From contig JAGEMR010000016.1 of the NCBI GenBank assembly GCA_021030915.1, positions 62,001 to 126,000 on the forward strand: 64,000 bases of DNA, in the 5' to 3' direction. Under the pieces are notes generated by a model, which saw nothing but the letters and a program-made list of their open reading frames with translations, was not told where the DNA came from and made no database searches. Shown piece after piece: positions 46,402 to 58,286 of the stretch (within the stretch, counting starts at the first letter, position 1; each line of letters opens with the position of its first letter). The position numbers and the translations under genes were made by a program. The stretch is from Astrothelium macrocarpum. Lineage: Eukaryota > Ascomycota > Dothideomycetes > Trypetheliales > Trypetheliaceae.

Positions 46402-47075
46402 ATGGACGCAAATCCAAACTGCGCGATCTGCAACGCGCCTGCTCTACCTGAGTGTTAGTCTTCTGGATGGAGAGGAGAATAGATTGATAATGAGTCGAGA
46501 TCGTAGGTCCTTGCGAAAGCGAACGCCTCGGACTTGCCGTCAAGCAAGCGGAGAATCGAGCTTTGAAGGAAAAGCAGCGTATCATAAGGTACAATACCTT
46601 GGAGAATGAGATCAATCATATTTTGACGAGTCTTGTCAGGGACTGGGTAATAGAACATGCTCGAGCCCAGATTCTCCAATTTTTCAATACGAAAACGGCG
46701 CATCGGAAGGCTGCACACAATCAATACCTAAATTCGTTGCCCTTCTACCACCTATATCAGCAATACAATGGAAATCCTCCACTTCACCCGCGGCAACTAC
46801 ATCTGCTCCAAAGTCAGCTGCGCGATGCACAGCACCACTACAAACGTGGCATCGATAACGACTGGAGAGACAGTGTCCAAAAATATCCGGAAGTTCTTGA
46901 TTACTTCTATTCCCTTGTCGAAATCCGAATACCCAGTGATCGAAGTAGTTCGGTCATCGAAACGCCTTTTGGAGGCATTCCAGAGAAACGGAGGGTTGGA
47001 CGTCCCGGTACGATAGGCCGGGCACCGCCTGTTGCTCCAGCAGCTCCTATGCGTGGAGGGTTCACCTATATCTAA
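46402..47075 (+). CDS. Conserved fungal protein with N-terminal Cys motif, unknown function
   Basis: A short first exon (46402-46453) encodes MDANPNCAICNAPALPE. After the intron 46454-46506 the frame continues CPCESERLGLAVKQAENRAL and runs to 47075; the total is 206 residues. The C-x2-C ... C-x-C start could bind a metal. A helical region (VRDWVIEHARAQILQFF) and the segment GIDNDWRDSVQKYPEVLDYFYSLVEI follow, a pattern I associate with a widespread but uncharacterised filamentous-ascomycete family. The tail is basic and Pro/Ala-rich. The junction is supported by frame and by the fit of the PECPCESERL segment. No function can be assigned. Confidence 0.75.
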
Positions 47076-47773
47076 TTGAAAGCTGTGCCAGAACATATAG
47101 AATTAATTCCAATTTGACGAACAACGGCTGCCGTCAAAGACGATCCATCAAGTCGATTCGAAGGATAGCAAGACCAGCAGCTAACCTAAATAACCCCATC
47201 GCTCCACGCATCGACGCAAACTTACGAGATAATCTAAAACCCCGGGGATCTCTCGGACATTTTATCAAATGTACCCACACGAGCACAATTCCAACCCAAC
47301 TCAACAAATTTCATATGTTAGGTGAAGAGACAGGCCTCCACTTTGAATGGTTTCAAACTGCATTGCGAGAGGCATGTTGGTATGCATTTAGCGTTGGGAT
47401 ACAAGGTGTTTTTTTGGAAGTTCGAAGTTTTGCTTTTCTGATATTTAGTTAGCAATCTGAGATACCATTCCCTTTGTGGAGTCATTGCAAGGAGGTTTCG
47501 GGTTCGTCAAAAACAAGCAAGTCACGTTCGTTTAATTTCCAAAGAATATAGTTCATGTCGTTATGGCGGGCTTAAAATGCCAGCCTACGAGACATACAGG
47601 ACTGTCTCCATTCGATGCAAAGAATATCGAAATCTATGAGGTCTACAGTCTCATCTATAAAACCCTACACAAGCACTCCAGACACCTCTAGAATCCCCCT
47701 TTTCCCAACATAATCATAACGCTATGCCCCCTTACAAACCCCATCTCCCATCTCCCCCAACCCCTCACCCAAA
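47076..47773. other. Convergent 3' intergenic region
   Basis: About 700 bases between ends of convergent genes. The plus-strand open frame at 47,114-47,452 has no recognisable pattern. Nothing else seen. Confidence 0.5.
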
Positions 47774-48524
47774 TCACGACGGCGCCGTCAGTCTCGCCTC
47801 CGTCTTCGCCTTCTCCGCCTCCCTTATCTCCCTCACCTCCTCCTTCGAGCTATCAAACCGGGCGGACACCTGATTGAACGGGTTCTCGCCGCTCTTCTCA
47901 AACTCCTTGCGGATCCGCTCCACCTTCTGATTCCGCCGCAGCGCCTTGTCATCCTTGAGCTCCTCCAACCGCCGCGCCTCGAACGCGGCATACGCCGCCT
48001 TGAACCGCCGCTCCGGGTGTCGCTCGATCGCCGCCCCCCCGCCGCCACCACCGTCTGCCCCGCCGCGATCCAGCGAGAGCGCGTCTAGCGCGTTGTCGAT
48101 GCCTGTGGCGGAGATGGAGGCGAGCTTGTTGCTACTGCTGGGCGCGTCGAGGCCGGAGAGGTCGAGACCGCGGGATTTCTTTGCGTCCGCCTTGGGTTTG
48201 CTCGTGCTTTTGCTGGGTGTGGAGGCGTCGTCGAGCGCTGCGAGTGTTTCTTTCTCGGCTTTTTTGCGGGCGGCTTCGGAGGCTTTGGCGGTGGCGGCGT
48301 CTCTGTGGGGGGAGTGATTGGTTAGTGGTTGGATACAGAGTGGCTGGATAGATGAGCTGGAGCTGGGGTAGTTACTGTTTGGCTGTTGATTTGGCGCCTT
48401 TGGCCCATTCGGCGTCTTCTGCGACGGCCTTTTTGCGGTCTGCTTCTGCTTGCTTGGCGGCGGCGACCTCGGCCTTTTTGGCGTTGCCTGCTGCTTTCTT
48501 GGTGTTGACGTCGCCCTTCGCCAT
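47774..48524 (-). CDS. CCDC124 / Lso2-like ribosome-associated coiled-coil protein
   Basis: Small basic coiled-coil protein of the CCDC124 family. Relatives (human CCDC124, yeast Lso2) bind idle 80S ribosomes and help them recover after starvation. Exons 48524-48376 and 48302-47774 join to 225 residues. The N-terminus MAKGDVNTKKAAGNAKKAE with a long Lys/Ala/Glu helix (AEWAKGAKSTAKQDAATAKASEAARKKAEKE) and the C-terminal domain with ERHPERRFKAAYAAFEARRLEELK and RRNQKVERIRKEFEKSGENPFNQ are diagnostic. A Gly-rich loop (GGADGGGGGG) separates the two. Expected in cytosol on ribosomes. Confidence 0.87.
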
Positions 48525-48819
48525 GGTGCTTGACAAGAGAAAAGTGTATTAGGAAAAATGTAGGAGAAATACGTGTGAGGACCCAAGTAGGTTCACCAAA
48601 AATTGATAGTGGCGTTTTGGAGGGGAAGGTCAGTGACGTGCGTCAGTTCAGAGCCTCAGTTTCTTGATGGCTTATATCCTGCATGTGCATGACTCACATC
48701 AGTAACTCACAGCCTCGTGCATAACATCTCTTCTAAGACGGTTACTGCGTTCGCAGCTACTTTTGAATGCATGGTTTTCCACATGTGGAATGTTACACCT
48801 AGAGTACAAGATGCGCTAT

Positions 48820-50251
48820 CTACAGATCGCTGGCATCTAATCTCTGTACAACCATCCCAGAGCTTGCGCCACCACCGTTGCATATTGCGGCGCATCCGTA
48901 TTCACCAGGCTGGAGCTGGTGGAGCAACGTTATCAGTATTCGTGCTCCTGAGCTTCCAATTGGGTGACCTAATGCAATTGCGCCACCAAGTGGATTGACA
49001 TTGTCAATGCCTAAACCTAGTATCTATTCGCAAGATTAGCAATCTGATCGTGAACCTTCTAACTAGATACTCACCTTGGCGTTCGCCTTGATCACAGCCG
49101 CAAAGGCCTCATTGAACTCCCAAATCTTTACGTCCTCCTTTGTTATCCCGGCCCTCTCTAACACAATGGGAACAACTTTGGCTGGCGCAACAGGGAAGTC
49201 TATTGGAGCTACTGCTGCGTCGCCGTACGATACCACTCGTGCGAGAACTCGACTGTCTTTTCCGTATTGTTTGGCAAGATCTTTTCCACCAAGGACAAGA
49301 GCACTAGCACCATCATTCAGACTGGAGCTATTTGCCGCGGTTACGGTGCCCCCTTCGCCTTTAACAAACGCAGGCTTCAGCGTTTTTACCTTCTCTAGCT
49401 TCAGCCTGTTGTATCCTTCATCTTCGACCACCTCAACATCGCCTTTCTTACCCTTCACAGTGACAGGTGTAACCTCGTCCTTGAATTTGCCGCTGGCCCA
49501 CGCCTCTTGTGCACGCTTAAAACTCAGGATTGCAAATTCGTCTTGTTCTTCTCGAGATATTTGGTACTTCTTGGCCGTCTCCTCTGCGCACACCCCCATA
49601 TGAATTTGATTATAGACGTCCCAAAGTCCATCACTGACCATGCCATCGGCGAGCTTGATTTCTCCGAACGGCGGCTGTTGGCTGGCACGAGGGAGATAGT
49701 ATGGAACGCGCGACATGTTCTCCATTCCTCCTGCGACCTGCGCACCTCCCAGACCTAGTTGAATGTTTTGCGCAGCAATTGATACAGCTTTCATACCAGA
49801 TGCGCAGACCTTGTTGATTGTCGTTGCTTCTACGGTATTTGACAGCCCAGAGTGTATTGCAGCCTGCCGCGCTGGTGCTTGACCTGAACCCGCTTGGAGT
49901 ACTTGGCCCATGTAGACGTCTGTGACTCGGTCATGGGGAACTTTGGATCTGGAAAGGGCGGACTTGATAGCTGTAGCGCCAAGGGAGGTAGCAGGAACTG
50001 TAGTGAATGCGCCATTGAACTGCACAAATTAGCGACCAACTCTTGGCATTGATGAGAAACTTATGACTGTAACGCACAACGCCCACTGGTGTTCTCGCAC
50101 CGCTTATTATGTACGCGTCTTGTATCTGCTGACAAGAAGTTCTAGAGCTGCCGAAGCTACGATGACCGGGAGCAGCTCGGCCGACGCAGGGTCGAAGACA
50201 TGCTAACCTTCGGGTAGTTCGAGAACCTCCTTTCAGTGCGAACGAAGACAT
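48820..50251 (-). CDS. Acetyl-CoA acetyltransferase (thiolase), probably mitochondrial
   Basis: Thiolase that condenses two acetyl-CoA into acetoacetyl-CoA or runs in reverse. Exons 50251-50081, 50019-49075 and 49023-48820 join in frame to 439 residues. The N-terminus has about 45 residues rich in Arg and Ser with no acids (MSSFALKGGSRTTRRLACLR), typical of a mitochondrial presequence. Catalytic features are in order: SGARTPVG, the nucleophile in NKVCASGMKA, the WEFNEAFAAV motif, GHPIGSSGAR, and the second cysteine in CNGGGGASSG. The acceptor for exon 3 was chosen because it gives NAKILGLGIDNVNPLGG. It fits the fungal mitochondrial isoform (ERG10A-like) more than the cytosolic mevalonate-pathway one; that assignment is inference. 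Confidence 0.92.
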
Positions 50252-51017
50252 GGTTGTAGATGAAGAAAAGGGTCAATTCGCAGCCAGAACGGCAAAGTCC
50301 TCGATGTTCTTCACATGTTCGTTCTACTTTTGGCACCATTGACATCAGAAAAGGGCACATGGCGGGGTATCCTGGTTCCCATTTCTACGGCCTCGGGAAT
50401 GAGTTTGTACGTATTTGAACTCATCCCGAGTAGACAAATTTTACAAATTAAGCTTATCAATGTGGATTACGAAAACCTCTGTTATTGTTCAGTGTCTTAA
50501 TAATGCGGGAAAAATGAAATTAAATTGCTGACAGGTAACGTTAATATAACCTAATGTAACACGAAAATTATAACGGAACTTTCTTATGCTTGAATTCATC
50601 GCGCAGCTGGATGCTAAGTAGCACTTCTACTATCCTTGACAAAATGGATTGACCAACACTCATCTCAGAGCTTTTCCTGATCGAGTGACTGATAGATAGC
50701 TCTAGAAGGTGCCTGTTCACCTAGAATCAACCTGGAAGCCCTCAGTGATTACTGAACGGTAGCCACCTACTTCTGGCTGCATATTTTCAGCCTTCAGGGC
50801 GTCCACTGGACCTTATTCTCACAGATATGTTTTGTAAATGTTCACGAATTCCCGATTAATGATATTGCCATTGTGCATGACTGAACAATGCCTCGGTAGG
50901 CTACGCGGCTGGTGTAGCTTCCACTCTTTAAGTATGCCAGGTAGACCATGAAGTTCAGGCCTTGGTATCCTTTGCATTCAATTCTTCTACCTCATTCTCG
51001 TTTACGCCATCAGCAAA
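50252..51017. other. AT-rich intergenic region, divergent promoters
   Basis: About 770 bases between the thiolase and NmrA-like genes, with an AT-rich core at about 50,490-50,590. No coding pattern. Confidence 0.5.
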
Positions 51018-52104
51018 ATGAGGGGCAAGACTGTGCTTGTAATAGGTGGTACTGGTGCAGGAGGCAAACCCGTGGTGAAAGGTAATGTGGACTGAAAACA
51101 ATAGCGCATGAGAAACAGGGGCATGTTTACTCATACTTTTCCTCCTAGAATTGTCAAAGCACAATTACCAGGTTCGAGTCCTCACGCGTGATCCTGAAGA
51201 TGAGAACTCCAAGTCTCCCTCTGCCATCGACAACGTCGTTCTCTGCCGTGGCGACGTGAAGGATGTGGATGCTCTACGTGCCGCCTTCAAAGGCGTCCAC
51301 CTTGCTTTCGTAAATCTCAACAGTTGGGTGCTCGGAATCAAGAGCGAGATATACTGGGGGATCCGTATTTTCGAGATTGCGGTCCAATGTGGAGTAGAGC
51401 ATTACATCTGGTCATCATTGGATAATTTCTTCCTCGAAGAGAAATACAATGATGACCTCCGCGTCAGCCATTATTACGGAAAAGGCCATGTCGAGCAGTG
51501 GATGACAGCACTTCCACAGAGTCCAATGAAGTGGTCGATCATCACTACTAGTCCATATATCGAATCATTATCCTCGACATGGCATCCAAGAGTCCTGGAA
51601 GACGGGACGAGAGAGTTTGCCCTTCCATTAGATGAGGGCGCGGTTCCATTCACTTGTATAGAGGAAATCGGCTATTACGCACGTTGGGTATTTGAGAATC
51701 CTGACGAGTCCGCTGGCCTCAATCTCAAGCTCGCTGTCGAGCATGTCTCGCTACCAATGTTCGCTGAAGCCTTCACGGAGGCGACTGGGGTACCAGCGAC
51801 GTCTAAGAACATCTCGGTTGAAGAGTGGATGCATACCGGTCCCTTTAGTAAGAAACTCGACTTTAAAATAGGATCACAGTCAGAACCCGCGGACGATCCA
51901 TCTTTGTTGACGATTGAGAAGAACTTCTCGGCATGGATGAGGCTGTATCAACGTTCCGGCGGAAACAAAGGAATTCTCCGGCGCGATTATGCCCTCTTGG
52001 ATAGAGTATACCCAGGTAGGGTCAAGTCATTGAAAGAATGGATGAAGAAGACGGGTTATACTGCTGAGGGATCCCGGACTTATACGGCCAGGCCTGTATT
52101 CTAA
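51018..52104 (+). CDS. NmrA-like NAD(P)-binding protein
   Basis: Atypical short-chain dehydrogenase of the NmrA-like family, whose members sense NAD(P) redox state or act as oxidoreductases. Exons 51018-51081 and 51149-52104 join to 339 residues. The start gives MRGKTVLVIGGTGAGGKPVVK with the G-x-x-G-x-x-G dinucleotide-binding loop. VRVLTRDPEDENS and the NVVLCRGDVKDVDALRAAFKGV segment follow as in the family. The usual Tyr-x3-Lys is not clear (VSHYYGKGHVE is the closest), so catalysis is uncertain. The C-terminal half (FTCIEEIGYYARWVFENPDESAG) matches the substrate-side region. Many fungal relatives sit near secondary-metabolism genes, but none is recognised here. The next gene is convergent, 72 bases away. 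Confidence 0.87.
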
Positions 52105-52176
52105 TCAAGAACGTAAGAGCGAAGTATGAATTGCGTAATCCGGTTCATAACAGTATAAGTAGTGTGTCGAATTTGT

Positions 52177-53424
52177 CTAGAAAAGTGGCATGACACCGTA
52201 TACCTCCCTGAGCTGCTCCCAGGTGATCGTTTGCCCATAGATGAGCCTTGCAACCTGCTTACCGGTCCATACAGCTCTTCCGGGCGAGGAATTGATACAA
52301 CGAAATGCGATCTCGGCACTTGTAGTAGCCATAAAAGTAGAAAGGGTTGTGGTGCCCTCGCTTTGCTTCCCATTCACCTCTTGGTGATCCGAGAACTGCT
52401 CTACACTCTTCTCCTGTTCCATTTTCTTCAAGAATTGTATGACGAGATTCTTGAACCTGATAATCTCGCCGTTCTCCTCTTCAGATAGCGCTGGAAACAC
52501 TATGAACTCTGGACAGATTGCCAATTGTTCGATTGGCGCAGCCTGAGAATTGCTCCAATCAATGACCCCTGTTAAGTTGTATTCTTCATCAAAAAGAAGG
52601 TTCCCACGGTGGAGGTCGAGGTGGCAAAGCGGGAAAGGACCTCGTATTCTGTCCTCAACGACGATCTGAGACAAAGCCATTTTCAGCACCCAGCATGCTG
52701 CAAGCGAGTCTGGATCATCCAGGCGCAAGGCGGCTATTCTTCGATTCTCTCCTTGTATATGATTGTAGAAATATTCCAGTGAGGTTTCTAAAGGCCCAGG
52801 AGAATGATGCCACGCCATGGTGATGATTTCGACAGGCTGATCAGCATTCTCTCCACACCAAAGTCGTCCAATTTGGTGAAAAGTCAAGTTCTGGAGTTCA
52901 AAAAAAACATTTGCGATTTGTTTGGCTACCTTGCTGAGATAATCTGGTGGAACTGATAACACGAGTCGGCTATCCATTGCCTTGCCCGCTACATATTCCA
53001 TTAAGACGTACGGATATCCAAATGGTTGGTGTGTAGACATTTCAAATTCGAAGATTCGTGGCACTGGGATGCTCGTGCGCTCGTGGATGATTTTCATGGT
53101 AGCTATTTCGCTTTGAAGGGCGGTCCTGTTGATGGCGGGATCCGATTCAACAATGCGATGCGGAATCCGTACAATCCAATTGATATTATCTGAAAACGCA
53201 ATTTGTAGGACTAGATTATTGAAACCTGATGCAAAACGTGTTGAGATTATTTCGCAGCTAATATCGGCAGGTAGGTTTGGTTGGTGCTTTCTTCGCGAAA
53301 TGACTGCTCGTGTCTTCAGATGCTCTAAGTTTGCTGAAGAAAGTACATATTGTATTTGCTTATATCTCTCGGATCCAGGATCTAGATTGTTAAGATCTAG
53401 CCATTCTTCGTTTTTTCTTCCCAT
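52177..53424 (-). CDS. Aminoglycoside-phosphotransferase-fold (APH) kinase-like protein
   Basis: Protein-kinase-like fold of the APH/choline-kinase group. It is a single exon of 415 residues with start at 53424 (MGRKNEEWLDLNNLDP). N-lobe: FASGFNNLVLQIAF and WIVRIPHR. The hinge region is YPYVLMEYVAGKAMDS, the catalytic loop is LCHLDLHRGNLLFDEE (H-x-D-x-x-x-x-N), and the metal-binding aspartate is in TGVIDWSNSQAAPIEQLA. These families are strongly expanded in filamentous fungi. Their substrates are mostly unknown and antibiotic resistance should not be assumed. No introns and no leader sequence are visible. Confidence 0.87.
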   Translation of the reverse strand: MGRKNEEWLDLNNLDPGSERYKQIQYVLSSANLEHLKTRAVISRRKHQPNLPADISCEIISTRFASGFNNLVLQIAFSDNINWIVRIPHRIVESDPAINRTALQSEIATMKIIHERTSIPVPRIFEFEMSTHQPFGYPYVLMEYVAGKAMDSRLVLSVPPDYLSKVAKQIANVFFELQNLTFHQIGRLWCGENADQPVEIITMAWHHSPGPLETSLEYFYNHIQGENRRIAALRLDDPDSLAACWVLKMALSQIVVEDRIRGPFPLCHLDLHRGNLLFDEEYNLTGVIDWSNSQAAPIEQLAICPEFIVFPALSEEENGEIIRFKNLVIQFLKKMEQEKSVEQFSDHQEVNGKQSEGTTTLSTFMATTSAEIAFRCINSSPGRAVWTGKQVARLIYGQTITWEQLREVYGVMPLF

Positions 53425-54085
53425 TTTTAGGTTGTAACGATCTACTTTCGCGGAATTGACAGGGATGAGAAGTCAACAGGATAGAGAGATTTATGTGCAA
53501 ATCCATGGACATGAACTATCACAGTGGCGTCTGGAAGAATCCGTAGGGCGACTAAACTTGAAAATATGATGACAGTGAGTGCTCCTTACGGGAATCTTAG
53601 CGGGCGCGATGCGTTATCTTAGATTTGGGCAAGCTTAATTGTTAAGACAGGCAAGCAGCGAGCGATTGTGTCCGTCACTGTTTAACGAAGGCTTAGCAAT
53701 GGTCAATCATCGAAATACATGGAGAGGGGAAATTGATTCCTTTGATCCATCGGTCTGGGATGACAACATATCTCAATTATCTCATGCTTGCGAATCAGAG
53801 CCTAAGACCGTCAAAGTTTGTAGACAGGGTTTTTGAGTGTGTGATTAGTCATCGTTATACATATTCCTAAAAAGGTTAGAGTAGTGGCGCAATGAGGGCA
53901 CTAGGCCGGAGCAACCTGTAAAACAAACACCAGACTTCCTCAACGCCTATCCTCTAGAATTGACATCAACTTCAACATTTCGTCCTCAAAAGAAAAAAAG
54001 AGATAAACCAAAATTGAGATCGAAAAAACTCCAACCTCAACGAAATGAAGGAGTCTTGAATGTGACCAATTCCTTGTCTGGTCAC
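53425..54085. other. Intergenic, nothing recognised
   Basis: About 660 bases between the APH-like start and the end of the ankyrin gene. Short plus-strand frames here are Lys- or Ser-rich and unconvincing. Confidence 0.5.
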
Positions 54086-57000
54086 CTAGCCGAAGACTGT
54101 GTCAACGAATGGTGTCGGCGTAAGGAATTCCTGACACGTAAGACGCAACTGCATAAGGAGATCATGGCATACGATATGCCCATTCCGCTCAGCCAACTTC
54201 ATCGCGCGATTACACTGCTCGGCAGTGAATCTCCTGGCTCCCGCTGCATCCCACAGTACCTTGATCATGTCCAAGCGACCATTTTCTGCGGCGCCCTCGA
54301 GAGCGGTCCGGCCGTTTACTTCTGATGGGACTGCATGGACGTCGGCACCGTGTTGCACAAGCTTGTAGGCAAGTCCAGCATACCCGCTCTTTGCACAGAG
54401 CTGCAGGGACGTGCCGCCCCCTCTCATGGCCGGTGCTTCTTCGACATTTGCCCCCTTTGCAAGAAGGAGATCTACTATCTCCATGCTACCAACCTCGCAA
54501 GCGTATTGCAAAGGGGTTCTTTTGACACCCAATTTGGCAGGTCGATGAATATCAGCTCCTGCATTGATAAGAAGCTCCACTAACGCTGGATTCTTCGTAC
54601 GTATAGCCTCGAGCAGAGCCGTACGGACAGGCTGGACAAGGGCCCATTCCCGACTCGATACTCCGAATACGATGCTGTTTGGGTCGCCCCCTCCCGATAT
54701 CAATTTCCCGATGAGATCAAGGTCAAATGCGCCGTATTTTTCAATAGCTAGGCCAAGAGCTGTTCTTTTGCGGTCATTAATCCCCACGTGCAATTCAGAA
54801 CGGCGAGCAGATGCATTTACATCAAATTTCGCCGCCAGCAGCATGTCAATAACATCAAGCTTGCCTTCCATCAACGCAACATGAAGGGCCTCGTGTCCAA
54901 AATTCTTGCTCAGTTCAGGGTATTTAGTGCGCATTGTGTCTAGCAACAGGATAAGGATTCTTTCATCACCCAAGATTGCTTTGCTAATCACACTTGAACA
55001 ATTTGGAGCTGCCCCTAACTCTAGTAGATACTGAACCATGGCAACATCTTCATTAGATACGGCCAGCTCCAGTGGCCAGAGTCTCTTCAATGAGTTTCGC
55101 GAAGAAGAACTATTATTCACGCGCACTCCAAGCTCTTTGACGAGAAAATCGATCAAGGGTTTGTTGCTCGTCATTACTGCCTCTGTTATTGATATGTGCG
55201 AGATTATTTCTGTGCCAATGACAGTTCCCGTGAAAGATGAAATCAAATCCTTGATTACGGAGATATCCCCCCATTTAATAGCCTCCCGCATGATGTGATC
55301 CACATCGTCGTGATGGCCCGATGAAAAGGGTACATCGCACTCCATCATCGCATGGATTAAAGCTATATTTCTTTGTCTCACAGCCTCTAGTAGAGGCCAT
55401 GTTATACACTTATCCTCGATTTGAGGAGGCTCTAATTCATCATAGACAGCGTCTGGTGGCTCTTTAAGAAGTCGGTCCTCAACGGCAAAGTAAGCTCCAG
55501 CTCTAAGTAACGTGAAGGCTATCTCCTCGTGACCATTCATAGTTGAGACCAGGAGAGCACCGTACAAGAGCCTTCCGTCTATTTCAGGAGCCTCTCGCAA
55601 AAGCGTTTGAACGTAGACTAAATCTCCGACATCAGAGGCTGCTTCGATCACAGCAGCGAAATGCTCTTTCTTCTCGTTGATCCGGACTCGTGCTCCACCA
55701 CTCTCAAAATAACGGATGAATTCTCTGTTCCCTGCTCGCACCGCTTCAGCCAAGGGCGTGGTCTTTGATGAATACATCATATACGGGTGATAGAATGTAT
55801 CATGATGTAGATAACATTTCCAACACTTCTGATAGGGAAGCCTGAAACACCTAGCTACGGCGTTGATATTGGCTCCTTTCTGCAGAAGAAGATCAACCAC
55901 ATCTTGTCGACCACCACGCACGCCCGCTACCAATGGAGGATCTCTATCAGTGGTGTAGTCGAGGAGAAACGCAACAAGCTCCATGTATCCTCTCAGCGCA
56001 GCAGTCATGATTGGCCGATCCAGCACGCTGGTCTTGTCCAGACATTTACAGCAGTTTATACGGGAGCAATCTTGAATAATTTGGATCACAGTATTGGTGG
56101 CAAGGTCTCTGTCTAGCTTCTCCACGATGTGGTACATGATTCGCGCTTCCTTGAAGACCTTGGAATGTTCGGAAACGGGAAACTTGGCCATGACAGTTCT
56201 AACTAAGACTGCATCTTGGGAAAGTACAGCAACCCACAGAGTACTTTCATCAACCTTGGCATCGTAGCTGAGCAGCATATTGATTATTTGCATATCGACG
56301 GGCTCATAGTCTTCTGAATTCTTTATTTTTCCAATCGCCAGCTGAAGGGTTCCTTCCTCAGAATGTATGCGATACGTCTTGTTGACAGCGGCGCCGGCTT
56401 CAAGGAGTATTTTTGTGACTTCGGTGCTGCGCAGCATGGCTGAACGCTCCACAGCAGTATAACGCTGCTCATTCACAGTACAGACGATGTCGTCCGCAGC
56501 TACATAAAGAGTATTTATGAGCACCTTCACAACAGTGCCATTGCAATTTTCAATGGCTGCCCGGACAAGCTTCTTAGCTACAGCCTTGGAGACGTTCTTT
56601 GGTGCCTCTCTAAGATATGTCAATAATCGAAAACGCATCTGTGGGTCGTGCTCCAGAAATGTTAAGACAGCTCCGATCGGCACGCCCTCGAGCCCGGCAA
56701 AATTATTCTCAATCGAGGAAATCAGGAATCTATAGTCAGAGAACCCAAAAACCCTGATTTGCGCCGCGGTCCTAGAATTTAATAGGGCGTTGGGCGACAC
56801 AGCCTCTGGAGGAAGTAACGATGAGAGGTTAGACCTGAACTTTTCCATGTGAGCGAGAAGTTCAATTAAGGTAGATGAGTTGCCTTGAATAGTAAGGGAC
56901 TGCACTTGCGGTGTAAATTGTCCGCTAGGGTTGTAGGCAGAGAACTGGGCATGGTCCAGGGTTATAGGATGAAACTGACGATGTGCAACGGGTTGCTGGG

Positions 57001-58286
57001 CATCTATTTCAGGCAATGCATTTTGAGCCAGAGTTGCTGCTCCAGCTATTAGCATACTGGCTTTGAATGGATAGAAATGGGATCATCAGTATGAAAACAA
57101 GAGGCATTTAGTCACTGGCTGTATTTGCTACTAACCAATACATTCCTGCTCATGCAGAAAAACGGAATTCATAGAGGAATTGGCCTACCTGGATGCCATA
57201 GACATGATTCAAAGCTGGGAAAGGGTATTTGTGCAGTAAACTCGTTAGTGAAGCTGAAATCGGATAGAATATTGGATGAAGGATTGAACTTTATCAGAGA
57301 TATATCTCCGTTTTTAGCCTGTTCTCTGACACGTGCTTCATCGAATAACTAAGAAAGGGGCGAAGTAGGTGCTCTGGGTATTTCAGAAGGGCGGTGAGGG
57401 GGCAGAGATTGTTCGTTTATCGAGATAAATGAGTCTGTACCAGGAGTGACTGTTGGAGGGAGGCCAGAGTTTAGTTCCATCAAAGGAGGCAAGAGTGCCT
57501 GATCTTGGGAGATTGGAGCCGCGAAATTTGGTATAGACGGGTTACACTCTGGAAGTGGCAGAATATCCCCTAAGTCTTGGAAACCAGAGTGCAGGTTGTC
57601 ACGTTCGGGGGCACCGACTTCGTACCCACGGGAGTTTGTGGCGACTGGCATTGACTCATCCATTGTCACAACCTGATCAGATGGCTCCCACTCGAACAGG
57701 TCCTCGACTTCATCAACATTGCTCGTTTCAGAAGGGTCGTGATCTAACGGGATTTTCCTGACCTCTATACAATCAGGGAGGAGAGCGGTTGAAGCTTCAC
57801 ATTTTAGCTCTGCTAATGCAAGGATAAAATATCGCTTGAGCCTACCTCTTTGCTGAAGACGTCTTGTACGTTCCTGTCCTTTGTAATACCGCCTTCTTTT
57901 TCTCTTCAGTATCGATGGACAAACGAGCTGCTTATTGAAGTAGACAGCGCACTTTCCCCCATCCTCGCTGAATTGATCAATTACTTGGAGGATAAGGCGC
58001 CATTCATCCCCGTTAAGGTTCTTGCGTTCTCCCCACTTGTTGAATTGAAGTTCGTATTGAGCATGGCTTGACATGACCTTTGTCAGCTATATACAACTAT
58101 GCAGTGTCGTGATAGTGGCGGATTGTGATCCCCGACTCACCTAGCTATAAATCCATGATCTCTTTTCATTCTCTCTACAATCCCATCTTGCCCCTTCACA
58201 TGGATTCCTGACCTGCGCAAATCGAGAATCGCATCCTTATATCATTCCCATTCAGTAGCTAATATTTGCCTTGTTTGGGATAGCAT
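54086..58286 (-). pseudogene. Clr5-domain ankyrin-repeat protein with in-frame stop in exon 1
   Basis: Large filamentous-fungal protein with an N-terminal Clr5 domain and a long ankyrin array. Reading backward, exon 1 (58286-58141) starts MLSQTRQILATEWE, then has TGA at 58244-58242, then continues as Clr5 sequence: YKDAILDLRRSGIHVKG and MKRDHGFIAS. The next exon (from 58066) completes the domain with HAQYELQFNKWGERKNL. A disordered acidic/Pro-rich stretch runs to about 57,350. An exon at 57348-57189 and the main exon at 57060-54086 follow; their phases fit. The main exon encodes about 990 residues with many ankyrin repeats (for example GHEALHVALMEGKLDVIDMLLAAKFDVNA and TPLQYACEVGSMEIVDLLLAKGANVEE). 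Translation might restart at the downstream Met (MKRDHGF), losing the first Clr5 helix. The donor of exon 2 is unresolved. Function unknown; Clr5 is named after a fission yeast silencing factor. Confidence 0.75.
58242..58244 (-). other. Premature TGA in Clr5 domain
   Basis: The frame reads A-T-E-W-E, stop, Y-K-D-A-I-L-D-L. In Clr5 domains the WE-x-YK stretch is continuous, with a polar residue at x. One transition in a CGA codon would make this TGA. No nearby splice sites would remove it. Confidence 0.65.
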
